Shown here: positions 9,376 to 22,405 of the stretch, piece by piece
Numbering within the stretch: position 1 is the first letter of the stretch
Layout of the letters: each line of letters starts with the position of its first letter
Assembly: GCA_963575745.1 (NCBI GenBank)
Contig: CAUYUJ010003654.1
Span: 20,001-77,124 of the forward strand
Length of the DNA: 57,124 nt
From: Prorocentrum cordatum
Lineage: Eukaryota > Sar > Dinophyceae > Prorocentrales > Prorocentraceae
Direction: 5' to 3'
Position numbers and translations under genes: made by a program
The notes under the pieces: model-generated
Told to the model about the DNA's origin: nothing
What the model saw: the letters and a program-made list of their open reading frames with translations, nothing else
Database searches by the model: none

Positions 9376-9727
9376 GGAGTTAGCTGGTGACCTTCAGGGT
9401 GTGCCTTTCTGGTGCCGCACGTTCCAGCGCGTGGCCGAGGGTGTCTGTGTGGGACTTGTGGTCGGCCTCCCACGGGATGGGTGCCTCGGGACCTCGGGAG
9501 GTCCCTTGGCTGCCCGTCCTGTTCGGAGGTGCACCGTGTATCGGTGCTGGCCTGTCCCTCCGTGATTCGGGCCCGCGTTTGTAGGTCCCGAGCGGCCCCG
9601 CGGGCTGTGGGCGCAGTGGAACCTTCGGCCAGTGTGCTGGGGGGGCGGTGTGCAAGGTCCTGAAAGTAAAGGTCACGTGTCGGGCTAACTTGACCACTGG
9701 CGTGGACGTACGCCTCCGTAAAACAGT
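9376..9727 (+). repeat. Split direct repeat B1
   Basis: 352 bp from GGAGTTAGCTGG to CGTAAAACAGT. Its partner B2 (9918-10269) has identical length and differs at three positions by my comparison (T/C, A/G and T/A). Confidence 0.9.
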
Positions 9728-9740
9728 ATGACCGTTTACG
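9717..9740. promoter_or_regulatory. Candidate recombinase core site at the B1/A2 junction
   Basis: Inverted 6-bp arms CGTAAA (9717-9722) and TTTACG (9735-9740) surround a 12-bp spacer that contains the B1/A2 border (9727/9728). Tyrosine recombinases generally act on short inverted arms around a core, and the B1/A2 junction corresponds to the joined circle junction. Its role is inferred. Confidence 0.5.
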
Positions 9741-9810
9741 CTTGTGTAAGGCAATACTGTTTGGGGGCATCGTTGAACGCCGTCTCCTTCCGTAGCCTCT
9801 TTCCAAGGCT
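9728..9810 (+). repeat. Split direct repeat A2
   Basis: 83-bp copy of A1, directly following B1. It is followed by about 107 bp (9811-9917) not found in A1, which contains a small hairpin GGGCCGCGTCGCGGCCC. Confidence 0.9.
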
Positions 9811-9917
9811 CCCACCCGCTACCTCCCTGTAGTCCAGGGCCGCGTCGCGGCCCCTGAACGCGGAGACTGTTCTGTATAGATGCCCCCAGCTACTCCAGGT
9901 TGGTGCCCTAAGCCCAA

Positions 9918-10269
9918 GGAGTTAGCTGGTGACCTTCAGGGTGTGCCTTTCTGGTGCCGCACGTTCCAGCGCGTGGCCGAGGGTGTCTGTGTGGGACCTG
10001 TGGTCGGCCTCCCACGGGATGGGTGCCTCGGGACCTCGGGAGGTCCCTTGGCTGCCCGTCCTGTTCGGAGGTGCACCGTGTATCGGTGCTGGCCTGTCCC
10101 TCCGTGATTCGGGCCCGCGTTTGTGGGTCCCGAGCGGCCCCGCGGGCTGTGGGCGCAGTGGAACCTTCGGCCAGTGTGCTGGGGGGGCGGTGTGCAAGGT
10201 CCTGAAAGTAAAGGTCACGAGTCGGGCTAACTTGACCACTGGCGTGGACGTACGCCTCCGTAAAACAGT
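9918..10269 (+). repeat. Split direct repeat B2, right end of element
   Basis: 352-bp second copy of B, ending CGTAAAACAGT; TA-rich DNA starts immediately after. Confidence 0.9.
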
Positions 10270-10320
10270 CTATATATATTATATATATTATATATATATA
10301 TATATAATATATATATAAAA
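10270..10320. repeat. TA-rich tract
   Basis: Interrupted (TA)n adjoining the right end of the YR element; presumably the right half of the target microsatellite. Confidence 0.8.
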
Positions 10321-10389
10321 TTCTAGACGCTTCGCGTATCCCCACCAGCCCGTCCAGAAACGACGCCCAGGCGAGTAGAGGGTCGTCCT

Positions 10390-11414
10390 GAGGGGCTTTT
10401 CGGCGTCTTGGGTGCCTCGGGGGCCTCGGGGGGGCCTCTGTGGGCCGTTCGGGATCCTCTTTGGGGCCTCCTGGGGGCCTCTTGGGGCCTCTTGGGGCCA
10501 TCTTGGGGCCTTTGGGGGCCTCCTGGGCGCTTCTTGGGGCCATCTTTGCCCCCTCAGGAGGCCAAAATGGGGCCACCATCTCAGTAAAATCAATGATTTT
10601 GGCTTCCTCGCCGAGGCCGTTTTGGAGGCTCTGACCGCTCGCGGCCCCCCACGTCCAGGTCCACGGGGAGGGGGTAGGGGGAGGGGTAAACCCCTCCCCG
10701 AAGGGAAAGAGGGAGGGGTGGAAGAGGAAACGCCTTAAACCACCGACGCCCAGAGGGCTGGTGGGATTGCCTCGATCAGGGAAGTGGACAGCACACAGAG
10801 GAAGCCAGTATGAGACATCTTGGGATTTCTTGAGCCATCTTGGAGGTCATTTTGGGCTCTCCGAGGCGCTCTTGGAGTCATCTAAATCAGTGCCCCCCCA
10901 AGAGGCCAACATGTGGCTAAAACCTTAGTGCAAACAATAGTTTGACATTATCGCCGAGGCCTCTGGGAGCACCTTGGGTGCCTCTGGGGGGTCTCTTGGG
11001 GCCTCTTGGGGGTCTCTTGGGGGCCTCCTGGGGGACTCTTGGGGGGCCTCTTGGGGCCATCCTGGGGCCATCCTGCGGCCTCTTGGGGCATCCTGGCAAA
11101 CCCCTCATACGTTTCGTGGCCCCACAGGGAGCTCCACCGAAGCTTCATTTCGGCACACCCCTGTCGAGGATCGTGACGCCCCTCCTGTCCAGGTCAGTGG
11201 GGAGGGGGTAGGGGGAGGGGTAAACCCCTCCCCGAAGGGGAAGAGGGAGGGTTGGAAGAGGAAACGCCCTAAACCACCGACGCCCAGAGGGCTGGTGGGA
11301 TTGAGGCGTCGAGTAAGGGAGTGGTCAGGAGTAATCACATTTCTCGGGACAGTCATGTGATCTGGCGGATAAAGAGAAGGGGGACAGGAGTATCATAGTA
11401 GGCAGACACGGATG

Positions 11415-11479
<65 letters not shown>

Positions 11480-12440
11480 GGTGGTGGTGGTGATGATGAT
11501 GTTGATGATGATGGAGAGGATGATGATGATGATGAGGAGGAGGAGGAAAAGGAAGAGGATGAGAAGGCGGACGAGGAGGAGGAGGAGCAGGAGGAGGAGG
11601 AGGAGGCGGAGGCGGAGGAGGAGGAAGAGAAGGATGAGCAAAACACATGACGAATATAAGAGCCTCCTAGGATCTCTTTTCGGAGTAGTCTTGGAAGTCT
11701 CTTGAGACGTCTGGGGAGCTTTCCAATGGCCTCAGGGAGACTCTTGAGGTTTCTTGGGAGTCTCTTGGGAAGCTGTTTTGGGAGGCTTGGGCTCCTCTTG
11801 GGCCCGTCTGGGCGCCCTTGAAGGCCTTGCTGGGGCGCTTTTGGGGCAATTTTGGAGGACATCGGCCAAGGAAGTGGGGTTCCCTAATTACAGCCCCCCC
11901 CCCAGGAGCTCCAAAAATCGCTTCCTGGACCCCTCTTGGATCGCTCTTGGAGCGCTCGTGGCCGCTCTTGGAGCCATCCTGAGGCTCTCTTGGGCCCCTC
12001 TTGGAGCTATCTTGAGCCATCTTGGAGCCATCTTGACGCGTCGGATGTGCATCGCAAGCGAAAAAGTGAGAACACCAAAAACATTGATTTTCCCCAGGGT
12101 TTTGAAGCATTTTGGCCTCTTGGATGCATCCTAATGATGCTCTTGTGGGCACTTGGAACCGTCTTGGGGAGTTCTTGGAGCGTCTTGGAACATCATAGGG
12201 ACCATCTTGAGGCATCTTGCGCTATCTTGAGCCATCTTGGAGGTCATCTTGAGCTCCCTGAGGCCCTCTTGGAGCCGTGTTGGGCCGTCTTGGACGCTCT
12301 AACTACCCGCGGCCCCCCCTGTCCAGGTCAGTGGGGAGGGGGTAGGGGGAGGGGTAAACCCCTCCCCGAAGGGGAAGAGGGAGGGGTGGAAGAGGAAACG
12401 CTCTAAACCACCGACGCCCAGAGGGCTGGTGGGATTTGTG
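10390..12440. repeat. Three-copy G-rich block with CTTGGGGCC minisatellite
   Basis: A block of about 130 bp recurs at 10632-10763, 11180-11303 and 12303-12436. Each starts with a G-rich run (GGGGAGGGGGTAGGGGGA) able to form a G-quadruplex, then a hairpin GGGGTAAACCCC, and ends with CAGAGGGCTGGTGGGATT. The intervals hold degenerate tandem CTTGGGGCC / CTTGGAGCCAT units (10400-10560, 10960-11090, 11930-12290). No coding potential seen. Confidence 0.8.
11410..11640. repeat. (ATG)n, (GTG)n and (GGA)n microsatellite
   Basis: A compound trinucleotide tract between the second and third G-rich blocks; gives Met, Val and Arg/Glu homopolymer frames that are not genes. Confidence 0.9.
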
Positions 12441-12552
12441 TGTATTTATTTGTGTGTCCCAGGGTCCCCTCGGACAAGAAAACACGCCGCCGCGCCGCTG
12501 GAGGAGGAGCAGGAGCAGGAGGAGGAGGAGGAGGAGGAGGAGGAGGCGGAGG

Positions 12553-12727
12553 TGTTAACATGTAAGCATTCAGGTGACTGGGGAGTGAAGGTGCCCCCGT
12601 TACCTTTGGCTTAAGTGTTTAACGGCTGAAGCTACCGAGATTCGCTTCGCCGTGCGGAAGTAAAAAGGTGACCGATCGTCATCGCTGTCAGCGAGCTCCC
12701 GTGCAGAACCCTCCTCGGGGTTTTGCA
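12553..12727 (+). repeat. 5' LTR of the copia element
   Basis: 175 bp from TGTTAACATGTAAGC to TTTTGCA, paired with 23911-24085. Contains at 12597-12615 a sequence resembling the dinoflagellate spliced leader. Confidence 0.93.
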
Positions 12728-12746
12728 TGGTAGCGGAGCGCGGTTG
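12728..12746 (+). promoter_or_regulatory. Primer binding site, initiator-Met-tRNA type
   Basis: TGGTAGCGGAGCGCGGTTG starts directly after the 5' LTR. It is complementary to a tRNA 3' end of the form CTCCGCTACCA. The implied acceptor stem, starting AGCGGAG, is of the initiator-Met type widely used by copia elements. Confidence 0.8.
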
Positions 12747-12748
12747 CC

Positions 12749-13468
12749 ATGGCGGCGGCGGCGGCCGCTGCAGCTAGGCCCGCGCAGGGCGACCCGCCGG
12801 TCAACCTTAACGTGCCGGCGGACAGAGATGCATGGGTCAACATGGACCCTAACCGCTTCAACGACCTGTGCGAGCAGGCGTGCCTGAACGGGGACTTCAG
12901 TTACGTTCAGACGGCGTTACTTGCAATTCGTTATGGACTTGCGACGTTCATTAACGAACGAGTAACACAGGACCGAAGGGAAGTGTCGAACGTTGAGGCA
13001 TTTCAAATGTTACAGAGCGCTCAGAAGACCAACGGCATGTTGTTAGCGATAACGAAGAGAAGCGCTGCGCTTGAAAGGGATGCTCGCAGGTTGGTAGAAA
13101 GAGTTACCGAGTTGGAGACCAACAGCGAAGTACAAGAGAAGTTAATTGAAACATTTGGTCAACTTTCGGAAGCAATCAAAGGCGGAAGCGGAAGTAAGCA
13201 CGGGAGCGGTAAACCGATAAGCGAGTACGAAGCATTACAGGCGTTAAAGAACTTCAGTGGAGAAAGAGCAAAGTTCAGAGACTGGAACGACAAGTTCTTA
13301 AACGCGCTTGCCCAAGTAAAACCGAGTTACCGACCGGCACTGAAAATGTTGAACAAGAAGTTGGAGACACTCGACGGGGTTGTCCCAGAGGAAGATGATG
13401 ATGATATCATACGCATAATGAACGGTCGGTTAACAGCAAGCGAATACTTAAAAGGCAAACCAAGCTAA
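12749..13468 (+). pseudogene. Copia gag, N-terminal part
   Basis: 240 codons from the first ATG after the primer site. An Ala-rich start is followed by a helical capsid-like region (ALKNFSGERAKFRDWNDKF, typical of copia gag) and an acidic end (EEDDDDIIRIMNG). The frame breaks near 13460 by about one base; the downstream frame resumes as QAKQAEDDNKGD and continues the same protein at 13527. A single inserted base explains it. This lies well before the usual gag-pol frameshift position, so decay is more likely than programmed shifting. Confidence 0.8.
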
Positions 13469-15359
13469 ACAAGCAGAGGATGACAACAAAGGAGATTATG
13501 AGTTTACCGAGGGAGACAAAACTCAAATGGAGGAAGACTTATTGTACATCCTTAACGAAAAGCTTGAAGGTGCAGAAGCAAGGGGAAAATTAAAGGGACT
13601 CATGGATGGTGACGGAATTATGGCTTGGCAAAAGGTTTACAAATGGTACTCGGCTGTTACCGGAGCGACCCTTTCCTCAAAGATGACGCGCGCTCTGAAC
13701 CCTGAGCCGCCCAAGAAAATTACCGATACCGTTGCCCGACTTGAGGAGTGGAGCGCGTTAGCGGAGAATCTTGAAAAGTATGGCAAGGATTACTCACTGC
13801 CCCTCCCCTTTAAGGTTACCGCGCTCAGGGCAATAATGGTGCATGCGAATGATTGGTTTGACGAGTGGCAGCAGGCGCGTTGGCGGACGCCCGACGCACT
13901 TAACGTTGACTTGTTCCAAAAGGTATACTCCATGTGTGAAGATTGGGCGCGTAAAAAGAAACTCGACTCAGACACTAAAAATAAAGATGCGATGGACATT
14001 GGAAATATTAACGAGACGAGTCAAGGGTCCGAAAATGTCTGGGATCAGATAGGATGGGTTGACGAAGATGGAAATTGGTGGCCAGAGGGCGGATCTTGGA
14101 GTTACGGGTCCTGGGCTAATGAAAGTGAAACTGGAGATCATGAGGAAGCCGACGCCGTAAACAAGGGTAAAGGCAAAGGCTCAGGCCCCAAATGTTACAA
14201 TTGCGGAGGCATGGGTCATTTAGCCAGGAACTGCACAAAGCCTAAACAGTTCACGAAAGGAGGCAAAGGTGGCAAAGGCGGCAAAGGCAAAGGTTACCGC
14301 GCCACCTATGGATCCTACATGAAAGGTAAGATTGGAGGCAAACAAGGTGGTAAAGGTGGCGGCTCGCGGGGTGGAAGTTACGGTGGCCAAGGAAGATTTA
14401 CCCCCCGCAGCGAGCGTGAGTGCTACAAGTGTGGCGCTAAAGGGCACATTGCCGTTAACTGCCCAGGTCCCAAGAAGACCGCCAACGAAGTTGAGCAAGA
14501 GAGACCAACGGTAGACGCGGAAAGTGAACAAACCACTTCGTTTGGCCAACCGCAGCATGTGCTCAGTGTTGAGATGAATGATGAAGTGAACGTGCCACCG
14601 GAACCGCCCACAGCTGAGGAGATTAACGGACAATGGGCACTGCCCTCGCATTCCAGAAAGAAAATGGCGCGTAAAGTCGCAGTGGACCTGAGAAAAGCTT
14701 ACCAGGAGCATCAGTGTAACGGGAACTGCAATAATGTAAATCAGTGGGGCCAGAGGATAAGTAAAAGCAAAAAGCAGGAAAAGTGTTGGTTGGAGAAATG
14801 TGGAGAAATTGGGCTAATCGAAATGCGAGACTGTGATCCAGAAATTAACGCGGTGCCACCTCAGAGTACAACGCACGAAACAATCGTGGTTACCGTGGAC
14901 TCTGGAGCGTACAACACGGTGGGACCCCCAAGAATAGGCACCTACTTCCCCATTAAACAGACAGATGCGTCAAAGCAGGGAAGACACTACAGCGCGGCAA
15001 ACGGAACGACGATAAAGAATTACGGGCAGCGAGTAGTCACCGGCAAGAATGAACATGGAAACTCAGTCAGCATGCCAATTCAAGTAGCGGAAGTCAACAA
15101 AGTTCTGGGATCTGTCAGAGAAATGGTAAACGCTGGAAACAGAGTTGTATTCGACAAGGACCTTAACGGGAGATCCCTGAGTCATATTATGAATAAGGCC
15201 ACGGGTAAATGTACGACCATCCACGAGAAGAACGGCACGTTCCAGTTTAACATCATGGTGCCGAAGGGGCCAGTGGAGGCTGTCAAGCCCAAGAGTGAAG
15301 TAAACGCAGCTGAGGGTTTTCCGCGGCCGGGAACCCTCGAGGCGGACCTGTTCTACTAA
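13469..15359 (+). pseudogene. Copia gag C-terminal part with two zinc knuckles, and protease
   Basis: Continues gag in the next frame (first ATG 13527). Two CCHC zinc knuckles, CYNCGGMGHLARNC (about 14194-14235) and CYKCGAKGHIAVNC (about 14421-14462), flank a Gly/Lys-rich linker. The aspartic protease active site VTVDSGA is at about 14890-14910. The frame ends with TAA at 15357-15359, while the downstream frame (PSLLVRPSENLNVFSAEEG) starts at once, so another one-base shift separates protease from integrase. Confidence 0.85.
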
Positions 15360-15361
15360 GC

Positions 15362-17788
<2,427 letters not shown>

Positions 17789-18184
17789 CTCATGGGACTT
17801 TAACGTGCCAGCCATGCGAGCGAAAGCAAAAAAGATAGTTAAGTCCAAGTCAGCCCTGTTACTAGTGGTGAGTCCCATGTGCGCAGCCTTCAGCAGGCTC
17901 CAAGCGTTTAACTTCAAAAGATTAGGTGCTGACCGAGTAAAACAAATGTTGGACTACGGGATCAAGCACCTAACATTTGCGATGGAGCTTTGTGAAATTC
18001 AACGGCGAAATGGGTTATACTTTCTGTTTGAACATCCCGCGGGTGCGACCAGTTGAAGTACATCAACAGTACAACGGTTGCTCAGAAACAAAGATGTTAA
18101 AGCTTACAATGGAGACTTATGCTGTTACGATTTGAAGCAGATAGTCAAAGGTGAGGAGATGTTCATTAAAAACCAACCAAGTTC

Positions 18185-19864
18185 ATGACAAACAGCCTGG
18201 CCATAGGCCGTGAGTTAAGTTGGAGGTGCAAGGGGCAACGCCGACACATGGAGTTAATTGGTGGCGGAAGAACTCACCGATCAGAAGTTTATCCAGACAA
18301 GTTGCGCCGAGCGATATTGAAGGGACTTGTGGAACAAATGAAGATTGACGGACGTCAAGGAGATACATTTAAAGAGCAGGAAACGGCAAATATGGAAGTT
18401 GATGAAGAGGGGCAAAGTGAAATGCAGATAAACGAAACTAATTGGGCATGTGACCATGCGGACCAAGACAGAGAGCACAGGCACCAGTTAACATGGGCGA
18501 GAAAAGACTATGGAACCAAAATATTGATGTTGCCAGGATCAAGTGGACCACAATGGAGCTCATGTGTTAGGAGACTTACCGTTGACTTGGACACTGGGAA
18601 AGTTATCGAAGACAGGTCCGTGAACGAGATCACGGGCAGAGAAAGGAGGATAATGTTCAAGCAGGGACCGGTTAACATTTCTACCACCTTTACATATGCA
18701 GCTGTTGGCGAGACTGCCCCACACAAGTGGAAGTGCAGTGCATGTGAACATGGGGGCTGGCTCAAAACGCCCAGTACCTGTGCAGCGTGTGAAAAGGTTG
18801 GCACAGTTAAACCTCTCCCCATGAATATGATTAACGTCGCTCACAAGGAGAATCGAGAGATAACCCAAGCATGGGGCGATGTTACAGGAAACGAACTTGA
18901 TCTTAAACTAACACTGAAAGCGCGTCAGGAAGAGATGGGGCAGTTTAGAAAGCACAAAGTTTACGAGAAAGTGAAAGAAGAAGTGTGCTGGCAAGTTACG
19001 GGGAAGGCACCGATTGGAACCAGATGGATAGATATTAACAAAGGAGATGAGTTAAGCCCTGACCACAGGTCAAGGCTAGTGGCCCAACAAGTTAAATACA
19101 ACTCCAAAGAAAAGAATATATTTGCGGCTACGCCCCCACTGGAAGCACAGAAGCTACCCTTCTCAATGGCGGTTACCGAAGGAGTGGGATTTAAGAAAGG
19201 CGAGCGCGAGAAAGGATTTAAGCTGGCATTCATTGACACTAAACGAGCTTACTTTTACGCTCCTGCAGAGAAAGACATATTTATCAGGCTACCGGACGAG
19301 GATTACGAGCCGGGCATGTGTGGAAAGTTACTGAAGTCAATGTATGGAACAAGAGATGCGGCAAGCAACTGGGAAGACTGTTACATGGACTTTGCCATTA
19401 AAGTTGGGTTCAAGAGTGGAGTTGCGTCACCGTGCGTGTTTAAGCACGAGACCCGAGCCCTATGGTTAACGTTCCATGGGGATGACTTTACTCTACTAGG
19501 TGGTGACCTTGATCTCGATTGGTTTGACAACAAAATAAAGGAGGAGTTTGAGGTAAAGGTGAGAGGACGACTTGGACAGGGGGAGGAAGACATGAAGGCG
19601 ATCAGGATTCTTAACAGGATTGTGGAGTGGACTGAGGAAGGATTGAGATATGAGGCTGATCAAAGGCATGCGGAAATAATTGTGAAAGAGCTTGAACTTG
19701 AGGGAGTTAAAGTGAGGACTGAGGTGCCAGGTGAACGCATTCCAGTTGAAGAGGGAGACGAGGTAGAACTTTCGCCCAGCACGACTAAGCGAAATCAGGC
19801 ATTAACTGCTAGAGCGAATTATTTAGCTCAAGACAGATCGGACATACAGTATTCAGTAAAATAA
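18185..19864 (+). pseudogene. Copia reverse transcriptase
   Basis: Starts MTNSLAIGRELSWRC. Typical copia RT motifs are TRWIDINKGD, SRLVAQQ, AFIDTKRAYFYAP (catalytic Asp) and FHGDDF at 19472-19489 (the YxDD box). A Cys-rich insert C-x2-C...C-x2-C (CSACEHGG...CAACEK) precedes RT. The frame ends YSVK at TAA (19862-19864); the same frame goes on LARTMSKPT, so a GAA-to-TAA mutation is the likely cause. One polyprotein with the RNase H that follows. Confidence 0.88.
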
Positions 19865-20482
19865 CTTGCTAGGACCATGTCAAAGCCAACTATGGGTTCT
19901 TGGAAAGGTCTAATCAAGCTAGGAAAGTATTTGAAGTATCACAGCAGAAGCAGTTACGTGTATCAGTATCAAGAACAGCCTCGAGAGTTGACGATTTGGA
20001 CGGACACAGATTACGCAGGATGTAAACGAACTAGGAAGTCTACGAGTGGAGGAGTAGTGATGTGGGGTAAACACCTTATAAAATCTTGGAACACAACTCA
20101 AAGTGTAATTGCATTATCGTCAGGGGAAGCAGAATATTACGGGCTTGTGAAAGGAGGATCAGTCGGACTAGGACTTCAGGCAGTGTTGAGGGATTTTAAC
20201 TTGGAAGTTGAGATCACCTTGAAAAGTGATGCCACGGCTGCAATTGCAATTGCGAGTAGACGAGGTTTAGGAAAAGTAAGACACATTGAAGTATGTCAAC
20301 TGTGGCTGCAGCAGAAGGTAAAGGAGGGGGTGATTCGAATTGTGAAAGTAGGTACACATGAGAACGTAGCAGATGCATTAACCAAGTATGTCAGTCGTGA
20401 GAGCATGAGCACACACCTGCTAAACACAAACCAAAGTGCATTAACAGGTCGGCCCAGCCTTGCGCCGGCCACCGAGTGTTGA
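19865..20482 (+). pseudogene. Copia RNase H
   Basis: Same frame as RT after the TAA. Active-site residues lie in WTDTDYAG (first Asp), SSGEAEYYG (Glu), KSDATAAI (Asp) and the terminal VGTHENVADALTKY. Ends at a natural TGA. Removes the RNA strand of RNA/DNA hybrids during reverse transcription. Confidence 0.88.
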
Positions 20483-20569
20483 CATCCGCAGCTCATTTCT
20501 GTCAAGCAAGCAGTCTTGATTAAGGCTTCCTCCATCCTTTACCTCTTTCCCTCGAGCGTGAACGAAAGC

Positions 20570-22027
20570 ATGGCGGACCATCAAGTCAACGTCACGATCA
20601 ACGGCGCGGCGGTCGACCAGAGCCCGCCTGGGGCAGGACCGGTTACGCGCGAGAACCTCAATCGCCGTGTCGACGATATCGTCAACGTGGCTCATGCGTT
20701 TACCGTGACCCTCACCAACATGGCCATTAACTTCCACGGGGCCTATGATAAGCACGTTGACGAGATGCAGAGGGTTGCCGATGACATGGCGCGGAGGATC
20801 GTTGACTTAACGCAGCAGAACACCGCGTTGGTTCACGCCAGTGACGATGTCAACGAGAACCTCAAGAGGGCGCAGGACGAGGTTAACAACCTTGTGGCGA
20901 CGGTGACAGAGTTGAACATCAAGAATCGCGACTCGGAGGTTAACACGGCGGAGAATGCAACCAAGTACCGGCACATTAACGAAAATATCGGTTGCCTCTT
21001 GAATACCGCCAGGCGCCTTGCCGAGAATATCACGCCCCTGCAGGACTTCGAAGGTGAACGTGATGCGGCGCTACGTATGCTAGTGGGAGTTACCGAGAGG
21101 CTTGAGGGTTTGCAGAAGTTCTTGGATGACCCGATCAACTCCTCGGTTACCGATATTCCGCAGGTGCCGCCGCCGTTGCCTGGGTCGCCCCCGACGGCAG
21201 CACCCGCCAAGGCGCCACCCGTTGCCGCCGCCGCGGCAGTCGGGCCCATGGCCGCGGGCGCGCCCCCAGCGCAGCAGGTTAACGTGGCTCCGCCAGGCAA
21301 GGCCCCCCCTACTCAGGACCTGGCTGGCGTAACCGCTAAAGCCGGGGGGAGTCGGCGGTCCGTGTCACCGAACAAGATTCGACCGTCACCGTTGAGCCGG
21401 CAGGGCGGTGAAGAGCCACAGCCTGTTTACAAGCGGGCGCCGAAGGCCATGCGTGAACGTCAACGGGAGCTGGAGGAGTTGATGCAGATAGGCATGAAGA
21501 TGGACGAGGATCGAACGGTTGGTGGTCAACGTGATGAGGCGCCAAAGGATCCTGCCCCCGTCGTAAATGCGAGGCCGGCCAAGCCGCCCCCTCCGGGGCT
21601 CGGCGAGTCCAGAGCGGCAAGCAGCGTTGCCGGCGTGAAGCCCCCGCCTCCAGAGCCCAAGAGGTTACCGATCCAGCGCGTCCCGCCACCGCAGCCTCAA
21701 GTCGTTAACCGCGCGACTGATCAGGTTGAGGGGTACTCCAGGACCGTCGCCAAGGCGGTGTACCGCCCGCTGTACCACGTCAACGGTCGCATGTCCATGC
21801 TGAACGACAGGAGCGACGACTACGACGTTAACTTTCGGGCGGAACCTGACCCCAGAGAGGTGGTAGCCTTAACGATGAAGACACGTGATAACTGGCGCAG
21901 GTTTGAGGGCAACTTCGTCGGGCACGTGGCGAAGGCGGGGTTAACGACCCCTGGCGGCAGGTCCATTCAGGGCAAAAAGATAAAAAAAAAAAAAAAAAAA
22001 AAAAAAGAAAAAAAAACAGAAAAATAA
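20570..22027 (+). CDS. Extra copia ORF, N-terminal part: coiled coil and Pro-rich linker
   Basis: About 470 natural codons from ATG 20570 (MADHQVNVTINGAAV), then lysine codons of an A-rich insertion. Residues about 35-190 have heptad-like hydrophobic spacing (MQRVADDMARRIVDLTQQ, RAQDEVNNLVATVTELN), consistent with a coiled coil. Residues about 200-390 are Pro/Ala-rich. It lies between RNase H and the 3' LTR, where some plant copia elements keep an env-like gene. No transmembrane segment is visible, so this is not env-like. The second half of the same protein resumes in the same frame at 22406. Confidence 0.7.
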   Translation: MADHQVNVTINGAAVDQSPPGAGPVTRENLNRRVDDIVNVAHAFTVTLTNMAINFHGAYDKHVDEMQRVADDMARRIVDLTQQNTALVHASDDVNENLKRAQDEVNNLVATVTELNIKNRDSEVNTAENATKYRHINENIGCLLNTARRLAENITPLQDFEGERDAALRMLVGVTERLEGLQKFLDDPINSSVTDIPQVPPPLPGSPPTAAPAKAPPVAAAAAVGPMAAGAPPAQQVNVAPPGKAPPTQDLAGVTAKAGGSRRSVSPNKIRPSPLSRQGGEEPQPVYKRAPKAMRERQRELEELMQIGMKMDEDRTVGGQRDEAPKDPAPVVNARPAKPPPPGLGESRAASSVAGVKPPPPEPKRLPIQRVPPPQPQVVNRATDQVEGYSRTVAKAVYRPLYHVNGRMSMLNDRSDDYDVNFRAEPDPREVVALTMKTRDNWRRFEGNFVGHVAKAGLTTPGGRSIQGKKIKKKKKKKKEKKTEK

Positions 22028-22400
22028 AAACAAACAAATAAAAAGAAAAAGAAGGAAAAAAGCAAACAGAGCAAAAAAAAAAAAAAAAAAAAAAAAAAGA
22101 GACAAAGAAAACTAAAAAAAAAAAGAAAACAAAAAAAAAAAAAAAACAAAAGTAAGAAAATAAATAAAAAAAAATAAAAAAGATAGAAAAAAAAAAAAAA
22201 AAAAAAAAAATAGAAAATAAAAAAAAAAAAAAAGAAAAAAGAGAAAAAGAAAAAAGAGAAGAAAAAAAAAAAAGGAAGGAAAAAAGAAGACAACAAGAAA
22301 ATAAAAAAAAAAAAAAAAAAAAAAAAAAAATAACAAAAAAGAACAGAAAAAAAAGAAAAAAAAAAAAAAAAATATAGAAGGGGGGGGGAGAAAAAAAGAA
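21974..22400. repeat. A-rich low-complexity insertion in the extra copia ORF
   Basis: About 425 bases of almost pure A with scattered G, C and T, between TCCATTCAGGGCAAA and GGAGCTTAACGATTAC. Both flanks are in the same reading frame, so it looks like an insertion into, not a replacement of, coding sequence. May be a real expansion or an assembly fault. Confidence 0.85.
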
Positions 22401-22405
22401 ACACC

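Larger units (their letters stand above)
2475..10269 (+). mobile_element. DIRS/PAT/Ngaro-type YR retrotransposon carrying a C5-DNA methyltransferase
   Basis: A 7.8-kb element with the layout A1 (2475-2557), genes, B1 (9376-9727), A2 (9728-9810), B2 (9918-10269). Both A copies are 83 bp and both B copies 352 bp. This split-direct-repeat arrangement is known for PAT- and Ngaro-like tyrosine-recombinase retrotransposons, which replicate through a circular intermediate and leave no target duplication. Genes in order are gag-like, RT, RNase H split by a C5-methyltransferase, and tyrosine recombinase. The two B copies differ at only three positions that I can see, so the insertion looks young. TA microsatellite lies on both sides. 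Seen: repeats and motifs. Inferred: boundaries and possible activity. Confidence 0.9.

Noticed and set aside
9342-10579. Frames on both strands over repeats B1 and B2
   Set aside because: Same frame appears twice only because the sequence is duplicated; no protein features.
12728-12746. tRNA gene
   Set aside because: Only a 19-base complement of a tRNA 3' end is present, at the exact position of a primer binding site.
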